Assembly: GCA_011523565.1 (NCBI GenBank)
Contig: WTGL01000027.1
Span: forward strand, 661-52,063
Direction of reading: 5' to 3'
DNA: 51,403 bases
Source: Acidobacteriota bacterium
GTDB taxonomy: Bacteria; Acidobacteriota; Thermoanaerobaculia; Multivoradales; Multivoraceae
Both the position numbers and the translations under genes were made by a program. The notes beneath the pieces are model-generated. The model saw nothing but the letters and a program-made list of their open reading frames with translations, was not told the DNA's origin and did no database searches. Position 1 is the first letter of the stretch. Each line of letters opens with the position of its first letter. Below are positions 1 to 8,276 of the stretch, piece by piece.

Positions 1-1035
1 GCGGAGGTTCGCCAGGATCATCTCGGAGCGCGCCTGCTCGCAGATCGCCTCGCCGTGCCGGACCTTGTTCAGGGTGGCGGTGACCTGACCGAGGGTCGTC
101 CCGTAGCGCTCCTCCGCGGTTCGGAGCCGGGCACGGTACTTCTCGATTCGACGCCGGTGCAGCGCGCCGAGTTCGCTGTCGCGCTCCCGGTCCAGGGCAA
201 TGTGCGCGCGGCGGATATCCCGGTCGTGGCGCGAAATCTCGGCGAAGATCTGCTTCAGGATTTCGACCAGGCGGGCGCGTGTCTGGGCGGTCAACTCGAT
301 CGAGCGGATCTGCTCGGTGATCTTGCCCGCGGTGCGGTCGATCTCGCGCTCGATCTCGAGGAAGCGCTCCCCGCCGCGGCGGCAGCGGTCCCCCTGGCGC
401 CGCAGCCGCCGCACCTTCCGGTCGAGTTCGTCGATCGCCTGGAAGATGGCCAGATTCCTGGCGATCCGGTTGGTGGCGTTGTGGTCCAGGTGGGCGCCGC
501 CGTCGGTCAGCAACTCGCGCATCAAGCGGTGGTCGCGCCGCGCCAGTTCGTTGATCCGCAGGAGTTCCCTGAGCACGACCGGGTTGTCGCACAGGGCTTC
601 GAAGACGATCCACTCCCCGCGTTCGATCCGCTTCGCGATCTCGACCTCGCCTTCTCGGTCGAGCAGTTCGACCCTTCCCATCTCGCGCAGATACACGCGC
701 ACCGGGTCCGTCGTCCGGTCCTGGCTGACGAAGGCGGGCCGCTCCGGTTCCTTCCGCTCGACGCCGGCAAGGAGCGGGGCGGGATCCGGCTCCACCGCGT
801 TCAGGTACACGGAGGGGCGACCGATCAGGTCCACGCCGAGCGCCCCGAGGCGAGCTCTGACCTCGTCCATCTCCCTGGATTCGGCGAGGAGCTCGTCCGG
901 CAACCGATCCTGGAGTTCGTCGTGAAGCAGGTAGCCCTTCTCACGGCCGAGGGCGAAGACGCCTCGAACCGAGCTGTGACGGTGTTCGATCGGCTTGATC
1001 GGACCGGTCTCGACGGCTGCGATGTTCAGGGCCAC
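1..1035 (-). CDS. rpoD: RNA polymerase primary sigma factor (N-terminal part, cut by window edge)
   Basis: Housekeeping sigma-70 factor that directs RNA polymerase to -10/-35 promoters. The 345 codons present begin at a GTG (1033-1035) 9 bases after the dnaG stop and run off the left edge. Visible are a region 1.1-like N-terminus (KGYLLHDELQDRLPDEL around residues 33-48), region 1.2 (DPVRVYLREMGRVELLDREGE, about 110-130), a charged non-conserved stretch, and the start of region 2.1 (SEMILANLR) at the edge. The -10 and -35 recognition regions 2.4 and 4.2 lie outside the window. It is the last visible gene of the rpsU-mutS2-dnaG-rpoD operon, the classic macromolecular-synthesis arrangement, so identity as the primary rather than an alternative sigma is well supported. 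Confidence 0.96.
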   Translation of the reverse strand, partial: MALNIAAVETGPIKPIEHRHSSVRGVFALGREKGYLLHDELQDRLPDELLAESREMDEVRARLGALGVDLIGRPSVYLNAVEPDPAPLLAGVERKEPERPAFVSQDRTTDPVRVYLREMGRVELLDREGEVEIAKRIERGEWIVFEALCDNPVVLRELLRINELARRDHRLMRELLTDGGAHLDHNATNRIARNLAIFQAIDELDRKVRRLRRQGDRCRRGGERFLEIEREIDRTAGKITEQIRSIELTAQTRARLVEILKQIFAEISRHDRDIRRAHIALDRERDSELGALHRRRIEKYRARLRTAEERYGTTLGQVTATLNKVRHGEAICEQARSEMILANLR

Positions 1036-1044
1036 GGCACGCCC

Positions 1045-2841
1045 TCAATCTCTCGGCCGGTACAGGGCACGGCTGAGCTTCTGCTTCTCTTCGATCCTGC
1101 GGTGTAGAGCCTCCGTGTCGCCCTCCCGCTGGGCGCGGTTGATCTCCCGAGCAAGCAGGTGGAGTCGCTGTCTGGCGAAGCGCCGACCCAGCTCGGCGAG
1201 ACTGATTCGGAGTTCCGGTTCAGAGAAGGCAGACGACCGTTGTAACAAAAGGCCGGCGATGCGGTCAACAGGTACATCGGTCCCGTTACCGGCATCGGAG
1301 CGCCGCCCAAGCGCCGCGACCAGAGCTGAAGAGTCGATGGAGTCAATGCCCGCCTCGACTTGCTGCCGGACAGCTCGATAGATGGCGCGCAGAGCCGGAT
1401 CGAAGAAGGCGTCCGTGTCCGGCCAGTCGATGCCGTCCAGCGACGGGGCGGCGATGATCAGCCGCAACACCTGCTCTTCGATCGAAGATGTGGGCGGGAG
1501 CCTCCGAACCGCCGGCGACTCCTCTGCACCGGCATCCCGCGGCCGCTGGGCCGCGACGGCCGACTCACGCAGCAGCACCTCCACCTTGACTCCCAACCGC
1601 TCGGCAGCCTGCTCGAAGTAACCCCGGCGCGCGATGCGGTCCTTGACGTGGTCGATCAGCACCCGGACCCGAGCGGCTTCCCGGGCTCTCAGCCGGGGAT
1701 CGAGTTGGCCCCGGCTCGGCAGATCATCGATCTCCAGCTCCACCGCGTCCCGCGCCTCGTCGACGACGCCGCGGACCGCCTCGGGCCCCTCGTCGAGCCG
1801 CAGCGAGTCCGGATCCTGGCCGGCCGGGAAGCGGGCCCGCCGGACCACCAGACCGGCCTCGAGCATCAGCGACGCCGCCTTGCGCGCAGCCTCGATGCCG
1901 GCCCGGTCGCCGTCGTAGCCCAGGACCACTTCGTCCGTGTAACGGGACAGCAGGCGCACCTGTTGTCCAGTGAGCGCGGTTCCCATGCTCGCCACCGCCC
2001 AGTCGATGCCGGAAAGCACGGCGCCGATCACGTCGAAGTAGCCCTCCACGAGGAGGACACGGCCCTGCTCACGGATGCCGCGGCGGGCCACGTCGAGACC
2101 GTAGAGCAGCGTGCCCTTTCGGAAGTGGTCGGTCTCGTTCGTGTTGACGTACTTCGCCTGGTCGTCGCCCAGGGTGCGGCCGCCGAACGCCAGCAGACGG
2201 CCGGACGGCGACCGGATGGGAAACATCAGCCGGTTCCGGAACCGGTCGTACGGCCGGTCCGGGTTCTTCGGACTGCGCGCGACCAGACCCGCGGCCTCCA
2301 GGTCGGGCATCTTCAGGCGCCGGCCGAGGTCCTGAACCAGCGCCTGCCATCCATCCGGCGCGAAGCCGATACCGAACCGCGCGATCACCTCCGGCGGCAC
2401 CTTCCGCCGGCGCAGGTAGTCCTGCGGCACGGCCTCGGTGCGCAGTTTGCCGCGAAAGAAGGCGTAGGCGGCATCGAGGGCGGCCTGGATGCGCTCGGAC
2501 CGGTCCGCCCGTCCGTCTTCGCCGGGAGCCGGCGCCGCCCGCGGCAACGGGATCCCGTAGCGGTTGGCCAGATGCTCGACCGCGGTGGCGAAGTCGTCTC
2601 CGGTCAGCTCCATGTGCAGACCGAGGGCGTCGCCGCCGGCGCCGCAGCCGAAGCAGTAGTAGAGCTTCCGCTCGGGGTCGAGCGAGAGGGACGGCGTCTT
2701 CTCCTTGTGGAAGGGACAGAGCGCGACGAAGCGCTGGCCCCGGCGCTCGACCTTCGTGTGCTCACTGGCGATGTCGACGATGTCGACCGCCTCGCGCACC
2801 GCGTCCAGCGCCTCGTCGGTAAGCCTCGAACGCCGTGGCAC
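1045..2841 (-). CDS. dnaG: DNA primase
   Basis: Synthesises RNA primers at the replication fork with the DnaB helicase. The 598 residues show the full architecture: N-terminal CHC2 zinc-binding domain with Cys42, His45, Cys63 and Cys66 (CPFHKEKTPS, YYCFGCGAGGD); the RNA polymerase core with FRNRLMFPI at 201-209; a TOPRIM fold with the EGYFD motif at 266-270 and the DGD metal site at 310-312; and a C-terminal helicase-interaction region from about 440. Length is typical of the family. The chosen start is GTG; a nearby ATG at 2849-2851 is out of frame. It lies 41 bases after mutS2 and 9 bases before rpoD on the same strand, so it is co-transcribed with both. Confidence 0.98.
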   Translation of the reverse strand: MPRRSRLTDEALDAVREAVDIVDIASEHTKVERRGQRFVALCPFHKEKTPSLSLDPERKLYYCFGCGAGGDALGLHMELTGDDFATAVEHLANRYGIPLPRAAPAPGEDGRADRSERIQAALDAAYAFFRGKLRTEAVPQDYLRRRKVPPEVIARFGIGFAPDGWQALVQDLGRRLKMPDLEAAGLVARSPKNPDRPYDRFRNRLMFPIRSPSGRLLAFGGRTLGDDQAKYVNTNETDHFRKGTLLYGLDVARRGIREQGRVLLVEGYFDVIGAVLSGIDWAVASMGTALTGQQVRLLSRYTDEVVLGYDGDRAGIEAARKAASLMLEAGLVVRRARFPAGQDPDSLRLDEGPEAVRGVVDEARDAVELEIDDLPSRGQLDPRLRAREAARVRVLIDHVKDRIARRGYFEQAAERLGVKVEVLLRESAVAAQRPRDAGAEESPAVRRLPPTSSIEEQVLRLIIAAPSLDGIDWPDTDAFFDPALRAIYRAVRQQVEAGIDSIDSSALVAALGRRSDAGNGTDVPVDRIAGLLLQRSSAFSEPELRISLAELGRRFARQRLHLLAREINRAQREGDTEALHRRIEEKQKLSRALYRPRD

Positions 2842-2882
2842 GACCGCTCATCCTACAGCGGCGGGCGACGGGACTGGCGGCC

Positions 2883-5366
2883 CTAGCGCAGCACGACTTC
2901 GGTCGCGCCGTCGCCGCCCGCGGACGGCGGCGCGGGATCGAAACCGGCGACGGCCGGATGTCCCCGCAGATGCTCACGGACGGCCCGGCGCAGGCGTCCG
3001 CTGCCGTGGCCGTGCACCACCCGCACGCGTTCGCGGCCCGAGGCCAGGGCCCGATCGAGGTAGACGTCCAGGGAATCGAGCGCGGGTTCGACCATCTGAC
3101 CGATCAGCATCAACTCCGACTCGACTGCCGGCGCGGAAGACGCCTGGACCCGCACCCTCGACGACGTGGCCGGCTCCTCCGTCGCGACGGTCTGAAGCGC
3201 CGAGGCGGCCGTCCGCACCCGTTTGCCCCGCACCAGGACCGTCGCCCGATCGCCGTCGAGATTCTGGAGTACTCCGACCCAACCGAGCGAACCGTGACGC
3301 ACCTGAACGCCTGCCACCAGGGGACCCGGCCGCTCGGGCGGCGCGGCAGGTTCGGGGTCCTCCTCCACAGGGCCGGCAGAGGCGCGGTTCGCCGACGCGG
3401 AGGCATCGCGGTCGAGTTCCCGGTGCAGACGGCCGGCGGCCCGGGCGAAGGCACGCTTGCCCGGGCGGGGCTGCGCCGTCAACTCCGCAAGCGCTTCATC
3501 CAGGCGCCGCCGGTTCGCGCGGCGCAGGCCGTCCACCTCGCGCCCGATCGCCTGGCTCAGCCTCTTCCGGGCCGCCCGCATCGCTGCCTGGCGGACCTCC
3601 AGGCGACTGCGCTCCGCCTCGGTCTCGGCGGTCAACCGGTCCAACTCCGCCTCACGCGCGAGCAGACGTTCCCGGAGGCGCTCGTTGCGCTCCAGCACCC
3701 GTCTCAACTGCTGGTGCTCCGAGCCCAGAAAGTGCTCCGCGCGCTCCAGCCAGGCCGCCGGCAGGCCGAGCCGCCGGGCCAAGACCAGGGCGCGGCTGCC
3801 TCCAGGCGGCCCGATGGCCAGCCGGTAGGTCGGCAGGCCACTCTCCGGGTCGAAGCTCATCGCCGCGCACGAAGCCGCCTGGGACTCGAGGGCGGCGGCG
3901 GCAAGCTGGGTCAGGTGAGTCGTGAGGATCCCCAGCGAGGCGCTCTCGACCAGCCCTTCGAGCAAGGCGATCCCGAGCGCTGCCCCCTCTTCGGGGTTCG
4001 TTCCGGCGCCAACCTCATCGAGCAGGACCAGCGTGCGCGGTCCGGCATGCCGCCACACGTCCCGCAGACGCAGCAGGCGGGCGCTGAACGTCGACTGTTC
4101 GTCCAGGACGCTCTGGTCGTCGCCCACCACCGCGACGAGGTGGTCGAAGATCGGAAACCGGCTGTCGCGCGCGGCCGGCACCGGCAGACCCGCCTGGGTC
4201 ATCAGGCAAAGCAGCCCGACCGTCTTCAGCGCCACCGTCTTGCCCCCGGCATTGGGTCCGGTCAAGACCATCGTCCGGTGATCGTCCAGCGCCAGGTCGA
4301 GCGGCACGACGTCACCGCGGTTACCGGCGGCGCCAAGGGTCTCCTGTCTCAGGTCGGCGAGCCGCGGATCGAGTAGCGGGTGGCGGGCGCCGCGGATTTC
4401 CAGCGCCGCGGCCGCAGCGTTCGGCTCCGCGGGTACTGTGCCGGCCAGCCCGGCGCCGACCACGGCGGCGAAGCGTGCGACCGCCTGCGCCGCGTCGACC
4501 GCGGCAAGGAAGTCGATCCTGGCAATGATCGCCGGGGTCAATGCCAGCACCTGTTGAACGAGCTCCGCAACGATGCGGGCCCGCTCGATCTCCCTGTCGG
4601 CCGCGATCCGCTCCAGCTCGTCGTTGCCCTCCACAATCTCGGAAGGCTCGAAGTAGAAGCTGCGGCCCGAGGCCGAGCGACCTCTCACGAGGCCGGAGAG
4701 ACGACCCCGGCTGCCGGAGGGCAGCAGCACGGAGAACCGGCCGCCGCGCAAGGGCGTCGAGTCGTCGGCCAACTGGTGACCGTGGTCTCGGGCGTAGGCC
4801 TGAATACGCGTCTCGACCTGGGCCTGGGTCCGGCGGCCGTCCCGCACCAGCGCGCTGAGACGGGGCGACGCATCGTCCCGAACCGCGCCGCTACGGTCCA
4901 GGCTGCGGCGCAGGCGCGCCGCCAGGGCGGCGCAACCGATCGACTCCCCGGATCCGGCGGCCTCCGCGGCGCCGGCCTCGAGGGCGCGGAGCGATTCGAC
5001 GTCCGCCGCCAAGCGCGGCGTCTCTTCGTGGTCTCCGAGCCGTTCGAGGACCTCCTCGCAGGCTTCGATCACGGCCGCCAGGCCGAGCAGAGCGGGGCCT
5101 CCCAGCCCGCGACCGTCGCTCCCCAACTGGCGCCGCAGCCCCAGGAGTTCCTGATCGAGCACCGGCACCAGGGCGCCCGCCTCCGCAAGCTCCCGGGCAA
5201 TCTCGGCGTAGCGGACCCGGCGAAGCTCGATCTCAGAGGGGTCGGAGCCCGGAGAAACGGCCCGTACGACCCGCGCGCCCGCATCGGTCACCGCCAGGCC
5301 CGCCACCACGCGGAGCAGCGCCGGAAACTCCAGCGCCTCGGCCGTCGCGCTGTTGCAGCAACTCAA
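2883..5366 (-). CDS. mutS2: Endonuclease MutS2 (recombination suppressor / ribosome-rescue factor family)
   Basis: MutS paralogue lacking the mismatch-reading domain. Family members act on branched DNA or on collided ribosomes. In 827 residues: an N-terminal core with coiled coil, the ABC ATPase with Walker A GPNAGGKT (370-377) and Walker B LVLLDE (446-451) followed by the signature EVGAGTNPEEG, a second coiled coil (about 550-620), and a C-terminal Smr domain with HGHGSG (785-790). The Smr acidic motif that reads LDLR or LDLK in relatives is LMLI here (752-755), so nuclease activity is uncertain. The start is a TTG 42 bases after rpsU, in the rpsU frame; no better start codon lies between. 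Its position inside the rpsU-dnaG-rpoD operon is unusual. Confidence 0.93.
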   Translation of the reverse strand: MSCCNSATAEALEFPALLRVVAGLAVTDAGARVVRAVSPGSDPSEIELRRVRYAEIARELAEAGALVPVLDQELLGLRRQLGSDGRGLGGPALLGLAAVIEACEEVLERLGDHEETPRLAADVESLRALEAGAAEAAGSGESIGCAALAARLRRSLDRSGAVRDDASPRLSALVRDGRRTQAQVETRIQAYARDHGHQLADDSTPLRGGRFSVLLPSGSRGRLSGLVRGRSASGRSFYFEPSEIVEGNDELERIAADREIERARIVAELVQQVLALTPAIIARIDFLAAVDAAQAVARFAAVVGAGLAGTVPAEPNAAAAALEIRGARHPLLDPRLADLRQETLGAAGNRGDVVPLDLALDDHRTMVLTGPNAGGKTVALKTVGLLCLMTQAGLPVPAARDSRFPIFDHLVAVVGDDQSVLDEQSTFSARLLRLRDVWRHAGPRTLVLLDEVGAGTNPEEGAALGIALLEGLVESASLGILTTHLTQLAAAALESQAASCAAMSFDPESGLPTYRLAIGPPGGSRALVLARRLGLPAAWLERAEHFLGSEHQQLRRVLERNERLRERLLAREAELDRLTAETEAERSRLEVRQAAMRAARKRLSQAIGREVDGLRRANRRRLDEALAELTAQPRPGKRAFARAAGRLHRELDRDASASANRASAGPVEEDPEPAAPPERPGPLVAGVQVRHGSLGWVGVLQNLDGDRATVLVRGKRVRTAASALQTVATEEPATSSRVRVQASSAPAVESELMLIGQMVEPALDSLDVYLDRALASGRERVRVVHGHGSGRLRRAVREHLRGHPAVAGFDPAPPSAGGDGATEVVLR

Positions 5367-5408
5367 AACCCCGCCCGGCAGTCGCTCCGCGCCGGTGCGC
5401 GGTGCGGA

Positions 5409-5618
5409 TCAGGCCAGACCGGCGCGGCGCTCCTCGGCCAGCTTGCGCAGCATCTTCTTGCGCGCCTGCATCACCTTGCGCTTGCGCTTGACCGACGGCT
5501 TTTCGAAGTGCTGGCGCTTCTTGAGTTCCGTCAGAATGCCCTCTTTCTCGCACTTCCGCTTGAAGCGGCGAAGCGCATTCTCGAAGCTCTCGTCGTCGCG
5601 TACCTGCACAACCGGCAT
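5409..5618 (-). CDS. rpsU: Small ribosomal subunit protein bS21
   Basis: 30S subunit protein bS21, needed for initiation on leadered mRNAs. The 69-residue product has the family pattern: [22 protein letters not shown] near the N-terminus and a very basic tail ([16 protein letters not shown]). The ATG at 5616-5618 is preceded by an AGGAG ribosome-binding site about 10 bases upstream. The reading frame extends 22 codons farther upstream, but no bS21 has such an extension. First gene of the rpsU-mutS2-dnaG-rpoD operon, with a sigma-70-like promoter about 85 bases upstream. Confidence 0.97.
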   Translation of the reverse strand: MPVVQVRDDESFENALRRFKRKCEKEGILTELKKRQHFEKPSVKRKRKVMQARKKMLRKLAEERRAGLA

Positions 5619-5703
5619 AGCCAGGAATCTCCTAGGTGAGTCAGGCCCGGCCCGAACTCGATTCAGCCGCGGGCGTCGACGCACGACACCCCGGGAACGG
5701 CGG

Positions 5704-5733
5704 ATTGTGCACCAGCCGACCCTTCGCCGTCAA
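5704..5733 (-). promoter_or_regulatory. Sigma-70-like promoter of the rpsU-mutS2-dnaG-rpoD operon
   Basis: On the minus strand a TTGACG -35 box (5728-5733) and a CACAAT -10 box (5704-5709) are separated by 18 bases. They match the consensus at 5 of 6 and 4 of 6 positions. The site lies in the only non-coding stretch ahead of rpsU and would give a leader of roughly 80 nt. It is a prediction from sequence alone. Confidence 0.45.
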
Positions 5734-5780
5734 GGAGGGGACCGCGCCCAAGCCGTCTCCGGCACGCAGGGAACAGGCCG

Positions 5781-6572
5781 CTACTCTTCTTCGTCGTCGC
5801 CCTCGACCGCGTTGGGATCGGTGCGGTAGACCTTGCGATCGCTCTCGTTGAAGAACACGCCGACGGCAGCTCCGGCTCCGTGCTGCTCGGGGTCCTTGGG
5901 GTAGAACCAGGCGAACACGTTCTCGTCCGAGAAGGTCCGCACGTAGCTGTGGAAGACCTTTCCCAGAACGCCTTCGACCTCGGTCTCGGTCATTCCCCGC
6001 TTGACCTCGGCCAGCCGTTCGGCCGAGACGTAGCGGTCTTCCTGGTACTTGGCGAGCCTCGCCGCCAACTCGGGGTTGTTCGGGTCGTTTCTCTGAGCAC
6101 CCACGAGGATGTCGATGGCCTTGCGGTAGTCACCGCCCTTGACCACGTACTCCTGGGCCAGGTACATCTGCTCGCCGGACATCATCGCGAAGGCCAGGCG
6201 CTGCTCTTCGTTCATCTCCCCGCCGAGTTCCCACCCGGCCTCGTTGATGTAGTTGACCAGCTTCTGCTGCAAGACCTCGCCGTCGCCGCCGACCTCTTCG
6301 TCCAGCGCCTCGACCTGGGCGGCAAGCGCCTCGCCATCTTCCCCTTCGCCGGGCGCCGCGGCCTGTGCGCGCAACTGCTCCAGCTCACCGCGCTTTGCGT
6401 TCAGGGCAGCCTGAGCTTCCTCCAGTTCGGCCCACGCCTCGGCCCTCGCCGTGGTCGTCCGCTCCTCCTCGGAAGGACCGCATGCGGTGAGGGAAGCAAG
6501 TAGAAGGTTGACGGCGATGCAGGCGGCAAAGCCCGCCCAATCCGGCCGCCTGAGCGGAGTGATTCTCGACAT
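5781..6572 (-). CDS. Predicted lipoprotein with BamE/SmpA-like C-terminal domain
   Basis: Exported lipoprotein of 263 residues. The N-terminus has basic residues, a hydrophobic stretch (about 13-30) and a lipobox ending SLTAC, so Cys31 should be lipidated. An acidic, Glu/Ala-rich coiled-coil region (about 40-95) follows, then a helical TPR-like part (EYVVKGGDYRKAIDILVGAQ, about 140-160). The C-terminal ~65 residues (VKRGMTETEVEGVLGK, then FAWFYPKDPEQ, then VGVFFNESDRKVYRTD) resemble the BamE/OmlA fold, in which a GMT..V...LG turn precedes a small beta sheet. BamE itself is much shorter, so a role in outer-membrane assembly is only a suggestion. The ATG has a strong AAGGAGG site 7 bases upstream. 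Confidence 0.8.
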   Translation of the reverse strand: MSRITPLRRPDWAGFAACIAVNLLLASLTACGPSEEERTTTARAEAWAELEEAQAALNAKRGELEQLRAQAAAPGEGEDGEALAAQVEALDEEVGGDGEVLQQKLVNYINEAGWELGGEMNEEQRLAFAMMSGEQMYLAQEYVVKGGDYRKAIDILVGAQRNDPNNPELAARLAKYQEDRYVSAERLAEVKRGMTETEVEGVLGKVFHSYVRTFSDENVFAWFYPKDPEQHGAGAAVGVFFNESDRKVYRTDPNAVEGDDEEE

Positions 6573-6609
6573 CCTGGCGCCTCCTTGGCTCGCGACTTGC
6601 GTACCCGCC

Positions 6610-6681
6610 AGTATACCCCAAGGCGACCTGCCGCAGGGCGGCGCGGCCGGCGAATCACAGGCCGGTGGGTGGGGCTATACT
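6610..6681. promoter_or_regulatory. Two divergent TATACT -10-like hexamers between the lipoprotein gene and the tRNA
   Basis: A TATACT hexamer on the minus strand (6610-6615) sits 38 bases ahead of the lipoprotein ATG. A second one on the plus strand (6676-6681) sits 25 bases ahead of the tRNA. Spacing fits divergent promoters serving the two genes. No convincing -35 box is visible 16-18 bases upstream of either, so confidence is low. Confidence 0.35.
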
Positions 6682-6705
6682 GCGGGACTGCGCTTGGGGT
6701 CCGAG

Positions 6706-6778
6706 GGGTCCATAGCTCAGCGGTTAGAGCATCCGGCTCATAACCGGCAGGTCCCTGGTTCGAATCCAGGTGGACCCA
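6706..6778 (+). tRNA. tRNA-Met (anticodon CAT; tRNA-Ile2 not excluded)
   Basis: Cloverleaf of 73 nt. The acceptor GGGTCCA pairs with TGGACCC (7 bp), the D stem is GCTC/GAGC, the anticodon loop is CTCATAA with CAT at the anticodon, and the T stem CCTGG/CCAGG encloses TTCGAAT. The outermost anticodon-stem pair is a T-C mismatch, leaving a 4-bp stem. CCA is not encoded. It lacks the three G-C pairs and the unpaired first base of an initiator tRNA, so it is either elongator tRNA-Met or the lysidine-modified tRNA-Ile2, which share this anticodon. Confidence 0.95.
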
Positions 6779-6805
6779 TACCGTGCAGCTCCGGAACGAA
6801 TCTGA

Positions 6806-7546
6806 ATGGAAAGAGTCCTTGACACGATCGTAGAACTTCAGGAGGCAAGCGTAGAACTCACGCGCAGCCTCACCCTGCTCGACGGGGTTCCCGAATCGAT
6901 GCAGGAACTTCACGACCAGTACGAGAGCAGTCGTAGCGAGATCGAGGAGCTGGAAGAGGAACAGCGGCAGGCGGAGCTGGAGCGCCGGGCCGCCGAAGCG
7001 GAGACGGCGGCGGGAAAGGACAGCATCGATCGCTACCAGGAGCAGATTTCCCGCGTCACCACGCAGCGCGAGTACGGCGCTCTCCTGAGTGAGATCGACA
7101 CGGTCCGCGCCCAGATGCGGGAAGCGGACGAAAGGGCGCTCCTGGCGCTCGAGCAACAGGATGTGGCGGCCGCGCGGCTCGAAGAACTCCGGGGAGCCTT
7201 CGAGGCCCTGGACCAGCAGTACCAGGAGGCCCTGGCCGCCTGGGAGGAACAGAAGCCCGCGATGCGGCAGCGGGTTCAGGTGCTCGAGGGCAGGATCGAG
7301 GTCTTTCGCGAGCGCCTGCCCCCCGCGGCGCTGAAGCAGTATCAACGTCTGTTCGAGCGCCATGGCGGAACCCCGCTCGCCGTCATCCGCGTCATCGAAA
7401 GCGCCAGGGCCCCGATCCGGCACTGCTCGTTCTGCAACTACCGGATCCGCCCCCAGGTCGTGCTGCAGATCCAGACTCAGGGGGCCATGGTGCCGTGTGA
7501 CTCCTGCCAGCGGATCCTCTACCTCGACGACGGAGAGTCCGACTGA
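6806..7546 (+). CDS. Coiled-coil protein with C-terminal C4 zinc ribbon (DUF164/CT398-like)
   Basis: Protein of 246 residues. Residues 1-180 are almost entirely heptad-like, rich in Glu, Gln, Arg and Ala, predicting a long antiparallel coiled coil. The C-terminus carries a zinc ribbon with two CxxC pairs at 207-210 (CSFC) and 231-234 (CDSC). This is the layout of the widespread DUF164 family, whose cellular function is not settled; a chaperone-like or nucleic-acid role has been suggested for members. It starts 27 bases after the tRNA and ends where the YggS-type gene begins, so the two are translationally coupled. Confidence 0.85.
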   Translation: MERVLDTIVELQEASVELTRSLTLLDGVPESMQELHDQYESSRSEIEELEEEQRQAELERRAAEAETAAGKDSIDRYQEQISRVTTQREYGALLSEIDTVRAQMREADERALLALEQQDVAAARLEELRGAFEALDQQYQEALAAWEEQKPAMRQRVQVLEGRIEVFRERLPPAALKQYQRLFERHGGTPLAVIRVIESARAPIRHCSFCNYRIRPQVVLQIQTQGAMVPCDSCQRILYLDDGESD

Positions 7547-8265
7547 GCAAGCCGCCGCGGAGCACCACGGCAGAACGCTACGCGGAATTGACCGGGCGGG
7601 TGGCGGAGGCCTGCCGGCGCGCCGGCCGCGGCGAGCGTGACGTCAGCCTGGTCGGAGCCTGCAAGCGGCAACCCCTGGAGCGCATCCTCGAAGCCGTCGA
7701 CGCCGGCCTCCGGATCCTCGGTGAGAACCAGGTCCAGGAGGGCGAAGCGCATCGCGCGGCACTGAGCGAGGCCGGCTACGACGACGTGGAGTGGCGCCTG
7801 ATCGGACCCCTGCAGACGAACAAGGCCCCGCGGGCCTGCCGCGTCTTCGACGTCTTCGAGGCGGTCGACCGGGTGAAGGTGGCGCGGCGGCTCGATCGGG
7901 TGCTCCGGGATCGGCAAGGCGGTGTTCGTGCCTGCCTCCTCGAGGTCAACATCGGGCGGGAGCCCAGCAAGCACGGCTTCCTGTCCGAGGACAAAGGCAA
8001 GATGCTCGGGCTCGCGGAACTCGACCACCTGCTGATCCGCGGCCTGATGGCGATTCCTCCGCGTCGGAGCGACCCTGGGGATGCCCGGCGCGACTTCGCG
8101 GCCCTGCGGCGCCTGCGCGACGAACTGGGCCGCGACGGTCTGTTCGGCGAGCTCGAAGGATGGCTGTCGATGGGGATGAGCGCGGACTTCGAGGCGGCGG
8201 TCCTCGAGGGCGCCACCCACGTACGGATCGGATCGGCCCTGTTCGGACCGCGTCTGCCGCGCTAG
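7543..8265 (+). CDS. Pyridoxal-phosphate homeostasis protein, YggS/PROSC family
   Basis: Small PLP-binding TIM-barrel protein of the YggS family, which buffers PLP and affects amino-acid metabolism. The PLP lysine lies in LVGACKRQPLERI (Lys41 from this start). GENQVQEG, WRLIGPLQTNK, LLEVNIGREPSKHGF and LSMGMSADFEAAVLEGATHVRIG are the family signatures. Start choice is debatable. The TTG at 7588 would drop the conserved first helix. A CTG at 7543 overlaps the upstream TGA, has a GGAGAG site 5 bases upstream and restores that helix (STTAERYAELTGRVAEACRRA), so it is preferred here. The acyl-CoA synthetase gene follows after 11 bases. Confidence 0.9.
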   Translation: MSKPPRSTTAERYAELTGRVAEACRRAGRGERDVSLVGACKRQPLERILEAVDAGLRILGENQVQEGEAHRAALSEAGYDDVEWRLIGPLQTNKAPRACRVFDVFEAVDRVKVARRLDRVLRDRQGGVRACLLEVNIGREPSKHGFLSEDKGKMLGLAELDHLLIRGLMAIPPRRSDPGDARRDFAALRRLRDELGRDGLFGELEGWLSMGMSADFEAAVLEGATHVRIGSALFGPRLPR

Positions 8266-8276
8266 CGCGGCGCGGG

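Noticed and set aside
6706-6778. Initiator tRNA-fMet
   Set aside because: The first acceptor pair is G-C and the anticodon stem lacks the three consecutive G-C pairs typical of initiators.
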